Below, piece by piece: positions 35,501-44,802 of a stretch of DNA of 64,000 bases. The first letter of the stretch is position 1, and every line of letters starts with the position of its first letter. The position numbers and the translations under genes were made by a program. Origin of the DNA: Cryptomeria japonica (Eukaryota > Streptophyta > Pinopsida > Cupressales > Cupressaceae); assembly GCF_030272615.1 (NCBI RefSeq), contig NC_081412.1, positions 341,185,370 through 341,249,369 of the forward strand. The letters are read 5' to 3'. The notes beneath the pieces were generated by a model, which did no database searches, was not told the origin of the DNA, and worked only from the letters and a program-made list of their open reading frames with translations.

Positions 35501-36106
35501 GTGCATTTACCTGTAAAGTCATCCAAAAATTCCTATCACTTGTGGTGGGGTGAAAAAGTTGCTCCTTGTAGTGACTTTACTTGCAATGACAGCAAAAAGT
35601 TCCTACTTGTAGTGACTGATCTGAAATCCGAAATTGCACAAAAAGCTAGGAAAATGAAAGCCAAAAACCCACCAAAACTTAGACAATGATGGCAAAATCG
35701 TCCACCCATGATTAGACACCAACCAATACAAGTTTTAACCACCTAAAACATGCCTTTAGAGACAAAAACGACACATTTTGAGTAAAAATTCATAGGGGTT
35801 GTCAATTTTTTGAAGATCCCAAAATTGGGACAGCAGCGCCTTTGGTGATTCTCCTTGAGCTCCATAATGAGAACTGGTGTAGGGAGAGAAAGGGTTGTTG
35901 AATCCTTCATATATACTTTGCAATATATTAAGAATGGCGAATATATGTTCTATCATGACATATTGGGAATGTCGTCTAATTTGTTGTGCAGCTCCCAAAC
36001 CAACCTTTAGCTGACATTAGTGAGCTTTTGTTGTTCTCTCTATGTACTAAAATTGTGATTCTAGGACAGAATATAAGAGGGTCCCATTAGGGGATATTAC
36101 AAATAA

Positions 36107-37350
36107 TTACTTTTCCAAACATAAACTTTTATTAATCACGATTACAACTATTCAAATGCAAAGATCACAATATATACGTGGAAACCCTTAATGGGAGAAA
36201 ACCATTGCAATAAGATTTCTTTATATAAATAACAGTTTCTTTACAATTTTAGAGGCACCAACCCCTCATTCTAATGGTCTTCACAAGAGCTATAAGTCTC
36301 TTCTTCAAATCCGCTACAATCCTGATTACAATTTTACAAAGAGATCATAATCTTCTTCAAAATCTGTACATCATCTCCTCCTTCAGTCTATTACAAATCT
36401 GATCACAAATCTTCTGCAAAAAGGATCTTAATCTATTCTTTATAATCTGTTTATGAACTACTCCAAAGAGATCTCAATTTTTTCTTTATAATCTGCTTAC
36501 TCTCTTGGCGTATGCTCTTTATCTTCTTTTTTTACACACAACAAACACACATCTTTTCCATCTTTAATCTCTATATATATCTTCTTATCAAAAAGGACAC
36601 GTTTTTTAAAATGAAGAGTCACATTACTAGTAACCACCAAATAAACAACTTAACAAATCAAATGCATCCCTTAATTACTAGTAACCACTGTAATTTAATT
36701 AAACACCTTAACAAATTGAATGCATCTTATATTGGACTTTATCTTTATTGCACCTTTTGGAAGAGTGCATTCGCACAACCTCTCATTTGTTACTTGCTGT
36801 CTTAAGACCTGTGTTATTAAATTCGTACATTATGGAATCGCATGAACTTTGTCCTTAATATAGACTTTGTGTTTAGATCATATCTCCTTTATAAATAATT
36901 TCCAGCGTCTGCTAAAGTTTTGTCCTCAAACAAATTGGTTTATTTGGGAGAATTGTCTGTGCCATTGTATAGGCGTTCTCTTATCTTAATTGATGTTATT
37001 CACACTATCATTCTGTTTCATCATTGTTTTCAATCTATTCTGATCTTCAGTATAACCGCTGATATATATATAGTGATTGCATACTCATTTAATACTGATT
37101 ACTTTCACAGTTACCATTCAATCTGATCATAGTTATGGCTGAGTGAAAATCGGCTTGATGAGATTAAAATGCCTATTTGATTAAAAATGAATCAGATCAG
37201 TCTTGCTCCTCAATGATTTCCGATTTTATTCTTTCAAACAAGAACAACTGTCTTTTCTTGAACATTACTATGAATTCCGATTTACTGATCTTTATCATAT
37301 TCTTGACATCAGTGACAACTTTCCAATAGCATCCCTGTGGAACATAGATT
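36107..37350. other. No gene recognised
   Basis: AT-rich flank to the right of element C. It contains the phrase AATATATACGTGGAAACCC near 36171, which resembles retroelement LTR or UTR sequence, but I can set no boundary. Open frames are short. Confidence 0.4.
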
Positions 37351-37354
37351 TTAA

Positions 37355-37757
37355 TAGGTCCATTAGAAGTTATTTTTCGATGTTTTGACTTTTTAGAATG
37401 TAGTTCTTGTGCACAAATCTGAAGGCTGTGTTGGGCTTTAAGACAATGCCTGTACCATCTTGGAATTGGTTTGAGCAACATCCATCTCCTCTCAAGAAAG
37501 TTCTCATTTTTTAATTTACTGTTCATCTATTTTCAGTAATATATTCTTTTCTAGTTAGAAAAATAAGAGCTTAGTTCTGATTTATTGATTTATCAGTAGC
37601 TGGAAATCTCATTTTTTATATCTAGCAGTTACAGAATTTTGCTTTTGTAATTCTAGTTTCATTTTCTAGAAATTTTGTATTTCTAGTTGCATTACTAATT
37701 GCAGATCTCTTATAAACCTTTAGGAATTTTCAAGGAGTTTTTAGCTACATATTTTCT
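37355..37757 (+). repeat. Diverged repeat F, copy 1 (LTR-like)
   Basis: Similar by eye to 46255-46700 over about 400 bp. Shared blocks include GGTCCATTAGAA / GGACCATTAGAA, the CACAAATCTGAAGGCTGTG region, CTCTCAAGAAAGTTCTC and the final CTACATATTTTCTACA / ATACATATTTCTCTACA. It may be one LTR of an old element whose other LTR is copy 2, with B3 inserted between them. Confidence 0.5.
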
Positions 37758-37962
37758 ACAGTTCAATTTGAGAGATACGTCAATAACATTTGCAGCAGTT
37801 CCATGGGCTGAACTTATACATAATGATTGTCTCAAAGATGAACAGGCAATTCTAGAGTGACAAGCAAACTTAGTAATAAAAGATTCTCCACAACTAGTAG
37901 TAGAAGCACTAGAAGCATTTGCCATATTTATTAATGTGGAACAAGTTGGAGTTCTACTGTTT
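37717..37962 (+). pseudogene. Broken open frame interrupted by B3; possible RNase H relic
   Basis: The frame is open from 37717 with one TGA at 37858-37860, and runs straight into the B3 insertion point. If B3 and one TSD copy are skipped it continues at 44803 for 50 codons to a stop near 44957. VVEALEAFAIFINVEQVGV before the break and SSNLVEAL after it recall the AEALAL..GL..A and SDS..LVEAL pattern of plant retroelement RNase H, but the catalytic residues are not convincing. An unrelated host exon is equally possible. Confidence 0.3.
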
Positions 37963-38228
37963 TGTTGGTTGAAAATTTTGTACACTTGGGGGAAATATAC
38001 AAAATTGTGGTTTCAACCACAGCACACGAGTAAAAACTCTTCTAATTAAGGGAAGGCTCCCCCTATCTAACTAAAACTGAAATAAAAACAGGATGGGACA
38101 GCAGTCTTCCTTCTTTCTTCAAGAAAGACAATATCCTTTTCTCTTCACAGAAAAGGATAGCGATTGAAAATGAACAGCAGTAACTACTTTCAAGTGAAAT
38201 GAGAGAAAGGAAATGAAGTTTCCTGAAA

Positions 38229-38690
38229 GCGCAAAGACTTCCGTCACTTCCTTCGGGACGGGACAGCAATATCAAGCTCAAAGACTTGACTATTGGAAGT
38301 CCTATCTACCCTTTGCTAGACTAAATTTTTACAATGGATAAAAGATAACAGCTCAAAGACTGGAATAATTTATTCTTTTAACACAAAGACAAGAACTAAT
38401 ACAAGCTCAAAGACTTGCTGCTATTTCTTATCAAACAGTAATTTTCCTCAAGAATAGACGCAAGCTCAAAGACTTGCTGCTCCTTCTAGAGATTTTCCTA
38501 TTTTAATTAATCTTCTCTACTTGCAGCTCAAAGACTTCAAATCAGATTGGACTAAGCTCCTTTAGAAACACTTTGCATAGAATAAATAAAAAGAATGAAA
38601 CTCAAATATGTAGCTCAAAGACTCAAAACTTGAGTAATCCTTCTTTCTTATTCTTCAAAACCTTCAATTCACATACATAAGCTCAAAGAC
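38229..38690 (-). repeat. Repeated AGTCTTTGAGC motif downstream of the B3 TATA box
   Basis: GCTCAAAGAC or a one- to two-base variant occurs on the plus strand at 38229, 38276, 38351, 38381, 38405, 38464, 38526, 38613 and 38681. The same motif repeats in B1 (28.7-29.2 kb), B2 (33.1-33.6 kb) and B4 (50.3-50.8 kb). The copy at 38229 is followed by CTTCCGTCACTTCC..GGGACGGG, a block kept in all four. Confidence 0.88.
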
Positions 38691-38759
38691 TTCTTGCTGT
38701 AAATTTGGCAGAGTTTTTGCTTGCCTTCCAAAAGATATATTTACAATGGACCTCTCAAG

Positions 38760-38768
38760 TATTTATAG
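38760..38768 (-). promoter_or_regulatory. TATA box of B3
   Basis: Minus strand CTATAAATACTTGAGAGG. Located 309 bp after the ORF stop and 797 bp before the element end. Equivalent sites: B1 about 29272 (two bases lost), B2 33689-33698, B4 50891-50899. Confidence 0.65.
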
Positions 38769-39076
38769 AAGAGGAACCTTGAGGAAAAGGTGGGAGGTTC
38801 CTAACTAACTTGAGAGATTCTCTCAACCACCAAGACTCATTCAATAAATAACTGAGACTTCATTAATTAACTAAGAGTTACTCTAACTAACTAAGACTTA
38901 TTCCAACTACAGTTCTAATCAGACACAACTTGTAGTTGCCTTACATGTAATTACAAAAGTACAAGTAATGTGTAACTTGTATTTTACAAAAATTACTTTT
39001 ACATGTAACTTGTCAAAACGAAATTACAACTAAAGATTACAAAAGAGGGAAAATTCAACTAAGTGTTGAAAAACAC

Positions 39077-42000
39077 TTAAGTTGCCTTTTGTGAAGACAC
39101 GAATCCTTGAAATTTTCTGATGCTCACTTGTAGTTCCTCGGGATTCGGTTCATGGGTGTTCTTAGCAACAACCATAGTCTTCACAATAGTGTCGTGACAG
39201 CGGAGGAGCGCAGAATTGTCTTTATCCAGGATAGACTGGATCTCATGCAAAAAGGCTTGGTGTTTCATCAATGCTTGAATTGAAGCTGCCGAGAATTGTT
39301 CGCTCCTCCATTCATTATGAATCCTCATTTGTAAATCAGCAAGAACTTCTTCTTCTGGAATCAGCTCTCCATCCTGACTTACTGTATTGCAAGAGGCCCT
39401 TTCACAATGTGAGACAATACCTCGATAGACTTCATCCCGGAATCTCCTTGCATCACTGATCTCCTCAATGAGGGATTTAAGAACAAGGGTTTTGTTTTCC
39501 ATGAGTTCCTCAAATTCCAAGTACATGACCCTGGAAGAGATGATGGCGTGCTCCTGCAAAATACTCAGCTGTTGTTGGGGCATGGTATGCCAGATTGCCA
39601 GACTTTTCTCAACACTTTCCAGATTCTTTTTGAAAGTGTTAGATGTCTGATCCAGTTTTTCCTCAATGGTTTCCAACTTAGACATTATTTGAAAAATGTC
39701 TTTTACCACTTGAATACATTGATCATGAAGCTGATCAACCCAGGAATCCAGTGCTTGTACTTTCTGAGCAGCCCTTTCCACTCCACGAATCGATTCTTGG
39801 GAACCAGAAGAACCTATGGAGTTACTCCCTTCAGCAGCAGGTTTTGTGATTTTATGAATGGCTGCCATGAGCTGTCGGTTTTCTTCTTCTAGCTTGTCTT
39901 TCTTTGCAAGAAGATCGTCACACCTTTGCACTAGTGAAGCAACAGAAAACTGAGCATCATGTTTAATGACCTCATGTGTTTGCTTGCCCAATTCTACCCT
40001 TGTAACCTTATAATCAGCAGCTGACATTTCATCAAGTGGTTTATCTGCAATAGGTTCCACAATTTCAGCTACTTTCATCTTGTTGCTATCAACAGTTACC
40101 CTAGAGATAGTCTTTGCCTTCTTAGCAACTTTTGATCTGGACTGTTTGAGTTGCTGGTAGTCAAAGGCATCAGGTGAGATCTCCTGCTTCTTTCTTTTCG
40201 GGGTGAAAGAACTAAGCCATGGAGGCAAAGTCATCAACTCACTTCCAGTAGCAGCCGTAGGCGAAGGAGAAGCAGTTTCTGTTTGAATTACTGTGGTCAC
40301 CCTAGAAGGAATATCTGTTTGAATAGCGACCACGGTTTGCTCAGTTACCAATGGGCATGAAGATTGTCTCATGAATTCTTCAAAACCAGAAGTGGAAGTA
40401 TCAATTTCTGATAATTGAATACAAGTGGGATTATCTTCAGGAACTTCCAACACACTTTCTCGTTGTTGATCAGGAGAAGGCCCGTATGCTGAAATGGGAA
40501 CTGCATTCTGAGGAGACTCATCTATGAGCAAATCAGGAGGAGAAAGAGGCGTCTCAATGGAAACTGGAGGAATGACCTCGTGAGGTGAGTCTGAAACTGG
40601 AGACCTAGGTGCATCATCAGATTGCTGCCCCTCTTCTGGATTATCCAGATCGATCACTTGAACATAGAACCGTGATTTCTCCTTCCCACGAGTAGTCGTC
40701 TCCTTAGGAGGAAGCACTACTACACGACTAACTCGTAACTTGATCCTTGTGCTTGAAGATGAAGCACCCTCCTTGTTATCAATCTGAATCTCGGACTTCC
40801 GTCCAAGAGGCCCTGTAGAATCATCTTCTTTACCAACCTTGATTTTAATAAGTCTAACAGCATTACTTTTCAGCCATGTGTTAGTGTTGGCCAAGATAGG
40901 TTGAAATCTGTCAAGGATGGAGACGCACTCCTTGTGTGACCATTGGATCAAAGGAAGTGGAGCTTCCTCAACCCTTCGTGAAATGTATTCAGGATCAAGT
41001 ATAGGCCCGTCATCGATCATCCCTTGTGGGATATCCGCCAAGTTCAAGTCAACAATTTGCTCAACAGTGAGCCTGCAGTAATCCATCTTCAGAATTTCGA
41101 CTTCCGTGCGGAGATCTACCCAGATGTCTTCAATGCGATGAACATGCACAAAGGATTTCTTGATCTTCTCCTTCATACCTCTATAATCAAAATCAGCTCT
41201 AGGTTTGAATCTCTTAAGCTTGATTTCCTGCAATTCAACCTCCATGGCCTTAGCCTTCACAGATGTGACAAGGGAGTATCGACCAATTTTCAATGGGTTT
41301 GTGCTAGAGATCCCCATTCCAACCTTGTGTCTAGCAGACTGAAAAGTATGAACAGCCATGATCTGTCTTCCCAACTCCATAAGAATTATTTTATCGGTTG
41401 GGTATCTTGGAAGCATGTATGGCTGTCCATCATAGCATCCAATCCTCATGTAGGTGAAGGTGGGAAATTGCAGGAATAAACACCCATACTCAGACATCTT
41501 GACCCATGCCTCATCTGATACTCTTTTGTTTCTGAGATCTATGTCAAACTGACACATGAAATATCCAAAGAATGCATATTGGACTCTTCTGAAATGCAGT
41601 CTGCTAGGTTTCAATGGCAACTGGTCATAATATTCCCAAACTGGTATAAGCGAGCGATCACCCTTGGTAGAAAGACCTGGAAAGTGTCCAAGTGACGCTG
41701 CTAAATATACCAAATAAGAATTCATGAAAAAGGGCATAGTGGTAGGAACTGCTGCAAGTTGTTCGCACAAAGCATTGCTGATGATTTCGCCCCATGAAAT
41801 GTGATGCGACTGTCGTATGAACATAATGAATTGATACATCCATGGCTCAATGACATTAGAGTGCTCAAGGCCCATCATCCTGCTGAGAAGAGTGATGGTG
41901 TCTCCTATCTCCCACTTGAAATCATAATGGTACAACTTTGCCCATCTTGAGAAGGAAGGACGAGGCTCTTGGATCCATCTATTGATGTGTCGCTTGCAAT

Positions 42001-42664
42001 CTTTTTCCCTTTTCACATAATACTCTGCTGCACTTTCTTTGGTGATTTCCATATAAACAGGTGCAGGAGGTATCTTGAAGACCTTCTCGATTGTATCTGC
42101 ATCAAGACGAATTATAGCTTCACCATCATCATTTTTGATGACTCTTGACTCTTTGTCAAAATGATGGGCGCATGCAAGAACAATCTCAGGTTCTAGGGCA
42201 GCCACTGGGAAAGAAGATGCATGATGGATATGGCTGTCCAACAGCCGCTGCAAGTTGTTATCCTGTGGATCTTCTACCCTGTGAATGAATTCTGCCATAT
42301 CGGCGTGCCCTATTTCTGTGTCCTTGATGCGATCCAATGGAGAAGATACCTGGGAAGGTGTAACCTCATTCTGGTATTTGTCATATTTGTATTTCATTTT
42401 CTTTGGAGTTGGCGATGCCGGCAAATCTGACATTGATTGTGAACCTGGAATGCTGTGATGAAGACTTAAAAGAGTTAAGGCCACATCATAATCAGCTACA
42501 AATATCATTCTTTCTTTTTCAAATGGGTAAAACTTTGATCTCTGAATTTCACGGTTTTGTGAGAGGAAGAGGGGAGATATGTAGAAATGGGAAAATCTTG
42601 ACTTTGACCAATTTCGGATCTTGGGAGAATTTTCGCAAGTATACAAGTTGGAAAGTACATACAT
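39077..42664 (-). CDS. Intact B-family U3 ORF, 1,195 codons, function unknown
   Basis: The longest frame in the window. ATG 42664 is the furthest upstream, but ATG 42508 (residue 53, MIFVADYDVALTLLSLHHS) is preferred because B4 conserves its start there (MASPIASEDVLTLLSLHHS), giving 1,143 residues. Approximate layout on the 1,195 numbering: 120-600 a globular region with ASSFPVAALEPE, DADTIEKVFKIP, FSRWAKLYHYDFKWEI, STKGDRSLIPVWEYYDQL, QPYMLPRYPTDKIILMELGR and IQWSHKECVSILDRFQPIL; 630-646 SSSSTRIKLRVSR; 650-800 Ser/Pro/acidic, probably disordered; 808-858 LPPWLSSFTPKRKKQE, a likely nuclear signal, with a basic tail; 860-1195 helical, with the coiled coil KKDKLEEENRQLM. No signal peptide, membrane segment, zinc knuckle, RT or integrase motif. 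The N-terminal pattern loosely recalls extra ORFs known in plant LTR elements; no firm family. Confidence 0.85.
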   Translation of the reverse strand: MYVLSNLYTCENSPKIRNWSKSRFSHFYISPLFLSQNREIQRSKFYPFEKERMIFVADYDVALTLLSLHHSIPGSQSMSDLPASPTPKKMKYKYDKYQNEVTPSQVSSPLDRIKDTEIGHADMAEFIHRVEDPQDNNLQRLLDSHIHHASSFPVAALEPEIVLACAHHFDKESRVIKNDDGEAIIRLDADTIEKVFKIPPAPVYMEITKESAAEYYVKREKDCKRHINRWIQEPRPSFSRWAKLYHYDFKWEIGDTITLLSRMMGLEHSNVIEPWMYQFIMFIRQSHHISWGEIISNALCEQLAAVPTTMPFFMNSYLVYLAASLGHFPGLSTKGDRSLIPVWEYYDQLPLKPSRLHFRRVQYAFFGYFMCQFDIDLRNKRVSDEAWVKMSEYGCLFLQFPTFTYMRIGCYDGQPYMLPRYPTDKIILMELGRQIMAVHTFQSARHKVGMGISSTNPLKIGRYSLVTSVKAKAMEVELQEIKLKRFKPRADFDYRGMKEKIKKSFVHVHRIEDIWVDLRTEVEILKMDYCRLTVEQIVDLNLADIPQGMIDDGPILDPEYISRRVEEAPLPLIQWSHKECVSILDRFQPILANTNTWLKSNAVRLIKIKVGKEDDSTGPLGRKSEIQIDNKEGASSSSTRIKLRVSRVVVLPPKETTTRGKEKSRFYVQVIDLDNPEEGQQSDDAPRSPVSDSPHEVIPPVSIETPLSPPDLLIDESPQNAVPISAYGPSPDQQRESVLEVPEDNPTCIQLSEIDTSTSGFEEFMRQSSCPLVTEQTVVAIQTDIPSRVTTVIQTETASPSPTAATGSELMTLPPWLSSFTPKRKKQEISPDAFDYQQLKQSRSKVAKKAKTISRVTVDSNKMKVAEIVEPIADKPLDEMSAADYKVTRVELGKQTHEVIKHDAQFSVASLVQRCDDLLAKKDKLEEENRQLMAAIHKITKPAAEGSNSIGSSGSQESIRGVERAAQKVQALDSWVDQLHDQCIQVVKDIFQIMSKLETIEEKLDQTSNTFKKNLESVEKSLAIWHTMPQQQLSILQEHAIISSRVMYLEFEELMENKTLVLKSLIEEISDARRFRDEVYRGIVSHCERASCNTVSQDGELIPEEEVLADLQMRIHNEWRSEQFSAASIQALMKHQAFLHEIQSILDKDNSALLRCHDTIVKTMVVAKNTHEPNPEELQVSIRKFQGFVSSQKAT

Positions 42665-43015
42665 GCAATCGGGGTTTTAAAACCCGAATACAAGTACACT
42701 TGTAAATTCGAAAATGGAGAAATGGATGAAAAATGGGATTTTGACTTGCGGGAAATGATGGAAATGGAAAGTACGGATATGGGGAATGCGAATGAATAGA
42801 AATGAGAATATCTGGGAAAGTCATTTTCATGAAAATGAGAAGAACTTTTCAACATGTAATCCGGTTTTTAAAACCCGAATTTGCAAGGGAAGGGTATTTC
42901 ACACTTTTTAAGCTTGGAATTTTAACCAAAAATAGTTAAATTCCTTAACCGTAGGGGAAGAACAAGAATTTCCAGCGAACTTGTAATCGAGATTAAAAAT
43001 CCCGAATACAAGTTT
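42660..43015. repeat. Three palindromes upstream of the B3 ORF
   Basis: CATGCAATCGGGGTTTTAAA.. with ACCCGAATACAAGT near 42662-42696, ATGTAATCCGGTTT with ACCCGAATTTGCAAG near 42858-42892, and ACTTGTAATCGAGAT with ATCCCGAATACAAGT near 42979-43013. Same class as the B2 array but more worn. Confidence 0.75.
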
Positions 43016-43899
43016 AAGAGGGAATTTTAGGAAGAACAATGCAATTCAACAATTGCATTTCAAAAGGGGAAGATTTCTTTCACGAAAACCAATTTTCAAG
43101 GGGAAGAACATCACATGCCAAAAATGCAACTAATAACGAAAAATAAAGAAAACAAGAAAATAATAAAAAGAAGAGAAGAAAGGAAGAACATACCTTTATT
43201 AAAAATGCAAAATGCTTCTCCAACAATGCAATACTTCTTGAGATGAAGAAGCAAAACCGGACTATCAAACCCTTATCACGTTTTTTTGTAAAAATGCCCC
43301 AAATATGGCAGCAATCTTAAACTTGGAGGAGCAAAATGCCAATGAAAGGGTGCATTTCAAGTTTATTGGAGCAAAACGCCTAAGGTATTTGTTGGAGCAA
43401 TGACGCGAAAGGTATTTGAAGAGGCAATGACGCCAAAGGTTAGAAACGCGGCCAAAGGAAATCACGTTTTTGCAAAAAATGTGGTATTCAATGCACCATC
43501 AATGGATCATTAAATGTCTTGAAACTTATCCCATACTCCACGCCTAGGTGGGAGAGGGCAAAACGCCTTAGGAGATTGCAGGTTTATGGAGTAAAAAACG
43601 CCCAAAATGTGGATTGGATAAACCACGTTTTTGCTGATTCAGCTCCAAAAACCAGTAATAATAAACTCTAAATGGCGAAAAATGTGTTTGAAAATGCATG
43701 AGAATAGGATACAATCCTAAACGCCTTGCATCTCTAGCAAATCTCCCCAAAAAATCGCTTTGACATCTTCAACAAATCCATTTTCCTTGCAAATCGGGTT
43801 TTGGGAGACAAACAAGAAGTTCGATATACCCAAAAACATGCAAATCGGGTTTTAGGGAGAAAATAACAAGTTTTATTTTCACTTTTTCCATTTACAAGC

Positions 43900-44245
43900 C
43901 AAAATCGGGTTTTAAAAGACAAATAGCAAGTTCGAAATTGTTAAAAATGCACTTTTATGTCAAAATCGGGTTTTAAAAGACAAATGACAAGTTCGAAATT
44001 GTCAAAAATGCACTTTTATGTCAAAATTGGGTTTTAAAAGACAAATGACAAGTTCAAAATTGTAAAAAATGCACTTTTATGTCAAAATCGGGTTTTAAAA
44101 GACAAATGACAAGTTCGAAATTGTCAAAAATGCACTTTTATGTCAAAATCGGGTTTTAAAAGACAAATGAGAAGTTCGAAATTGTCAAAAATGCACTTTT
44201 ATGTCAAAATCGGGTTTTAAAAGACAAATGACAAGTTTAAAAATA
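43900..44245. repeat. 61-bp tandem repeats near the U3 start of B3
   Basis: ATCGGGTTTTAAAAGACAAA recurs at 43914, 43975, 44036, 44097, 44158 and 44219, an exact 61-bp period, about 5.5 units that are nearly identical. Each unit contains CAAGTTCGAAATTGTCAAAA and TGCACTTTTATGTC. It looks like one palindrome arm plus spacer that has been amplified. Confidence 0.95.
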
Positions 44246-44330
44246 CTTGTAAAAGGGAAATAAAATCCCTATAACAAGTTAAAAACACTTGCACATATGT
44301 AATGGGGATTTAAAATCCCTATTACATGTG
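44244..44330. repeat. Pair of type II hairpins in B3
   Basis: ACTTGTAAAAGGGA with TCCCTATAACAAGT, then ATGTAATGGGGA with TCCCTATTACAT. Equivalent pairs sit in B0 at 27164-27301 (three units) and in B1 at 31246-31330, at a similar distance from the element end. Confidence 0.8.
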
Positions 44331-44802
44331 AAAACCATTAAAGTAGGGGTTTTTTGAACAAACCTTGCAGTTGAGCCAAAAAACCCCTATTTTAACTAAA
44401 AATGACCCAAAAACAATAAAAAGATAAAAACATTAAAGGGGAAACTTAAAATAAATTATAAGTGACATATTTAAAACAAAAGTGTACATGTAATTGATCA
44501 AAAATTCCCCTACAAAGACCATAACAATGAATATCATTAAAACTTGCAGTTTGAAGAAAATTCTCCACCTGCAGTTTGGGTTTTAAAACCCGAAATTGAA
44601 GGAAAGGCATAGCAAACGAACCGAGAATTGGACGAAATTCGAAATGTAGTTCGAGAATGGACTGAGGATCAAGCCAGTCCAAGGATTAGTCGAAATTCTG
44701 CCTCGGGAAGCGTGCCATTGAGTAAAAATTTCAAGTTTTCCATAAAATTTTACCGTAGTGGTCCTTCATTTTTTGAAAACAAAAAATGAGGACAACATGT
44801 TT

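Larger units (their letters stand above)
32870..35835 (-). mobile_element. B2: B-family element with a small ORF and a dense palindrome array, 2.97 kb
   Basis: Starts TGTTGATTGAAATTTTG and ends GGGACAGCA, flanked by GCGTC (32865-32869) and GCGCC (35836-35840), one mismatch. Minus-strand TATA CTATATATAG is at 33689-33698, 819 bp from the element's 3' end. A 94-codon ORF lies at 33987-34271 and about ten palindromes at 34629-35500. No trace of the long ORF. Confidence 0.88.
5945..36101 (+). mobile_element. Element C: plus-strand Ty3/gypsy element, 30 kb with nested insertions
   Basis: The left end TGTAATGGC (5945) and right end GGGATATTACA (36101) are flanked by AATAA (5940-5944) and AATAA (36102-36106), a perfect 5-bp TSD. 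The 5' part of the left LTR (5945-6732) matches the start of the right LTR at 28295. Between them are a gag zinc-knuckle remnant (27802-28044) and a polypurine stretch next to the 3' LTR, both on the plus strand. The rest of its gag-pol is missing. Element A, B0 (with D inside), B1 and B2 all sit within it. The TSD is AT-rich, so chance cannot be wholly excluded, but the shared LTR sequence and orientation agree. Confidence 0.75.
28295..36101 (+). mobile_element. 3' LTR of element C with B1 and B2 inserted
   Basis: Starts TGTAATGGCCC and ends GGGATATTACA. The LTR segments are 28295-28440, 31817-32869 and 35841-36101, about 1.46 kb in total after removing the two insertions and one copy of each TSD. 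The middle segment has a TATA box at 32406-32413 and a ~200-bp region of imperfect TAATAAGATAAATGTAATA repeats (32450-32650). Confidence 0.82.
37963..44797 (-). mobile_element. B3: complete B-family element (giant solo LTR candidate), 6.84 kb
   Basis: Ends TGTTGGTTGAAAATTTTG and AAAAAATGAGGACAACA, flanked by TGTTT (37958-37962) and TGTTT (44798-44802), a perfect 5-bp TSD. No second copy of either end is present inside, so there is no LTR pair, and there is no RT, integrase, gag, primer site or polypurine tract. On the minus strand: hairpin end, 61-bp tandem repeats, paired hairpins, long ORF (start 42508, stop 39077), TATA box at 38760-38768, then a 797-bp leader-like region with repeated AGTCTTTGAGC motifs. 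This reads as one LTR with the ORF in U3. Confidence 0.88.

Noticed and set aside
37963-44797. B3 as an ordinary host gene of 1,195 codons
   Set aside because: The ORF sits inside a TSD-flanked unit with TG..CA ends and has four relatives in the same window, all in similar units.
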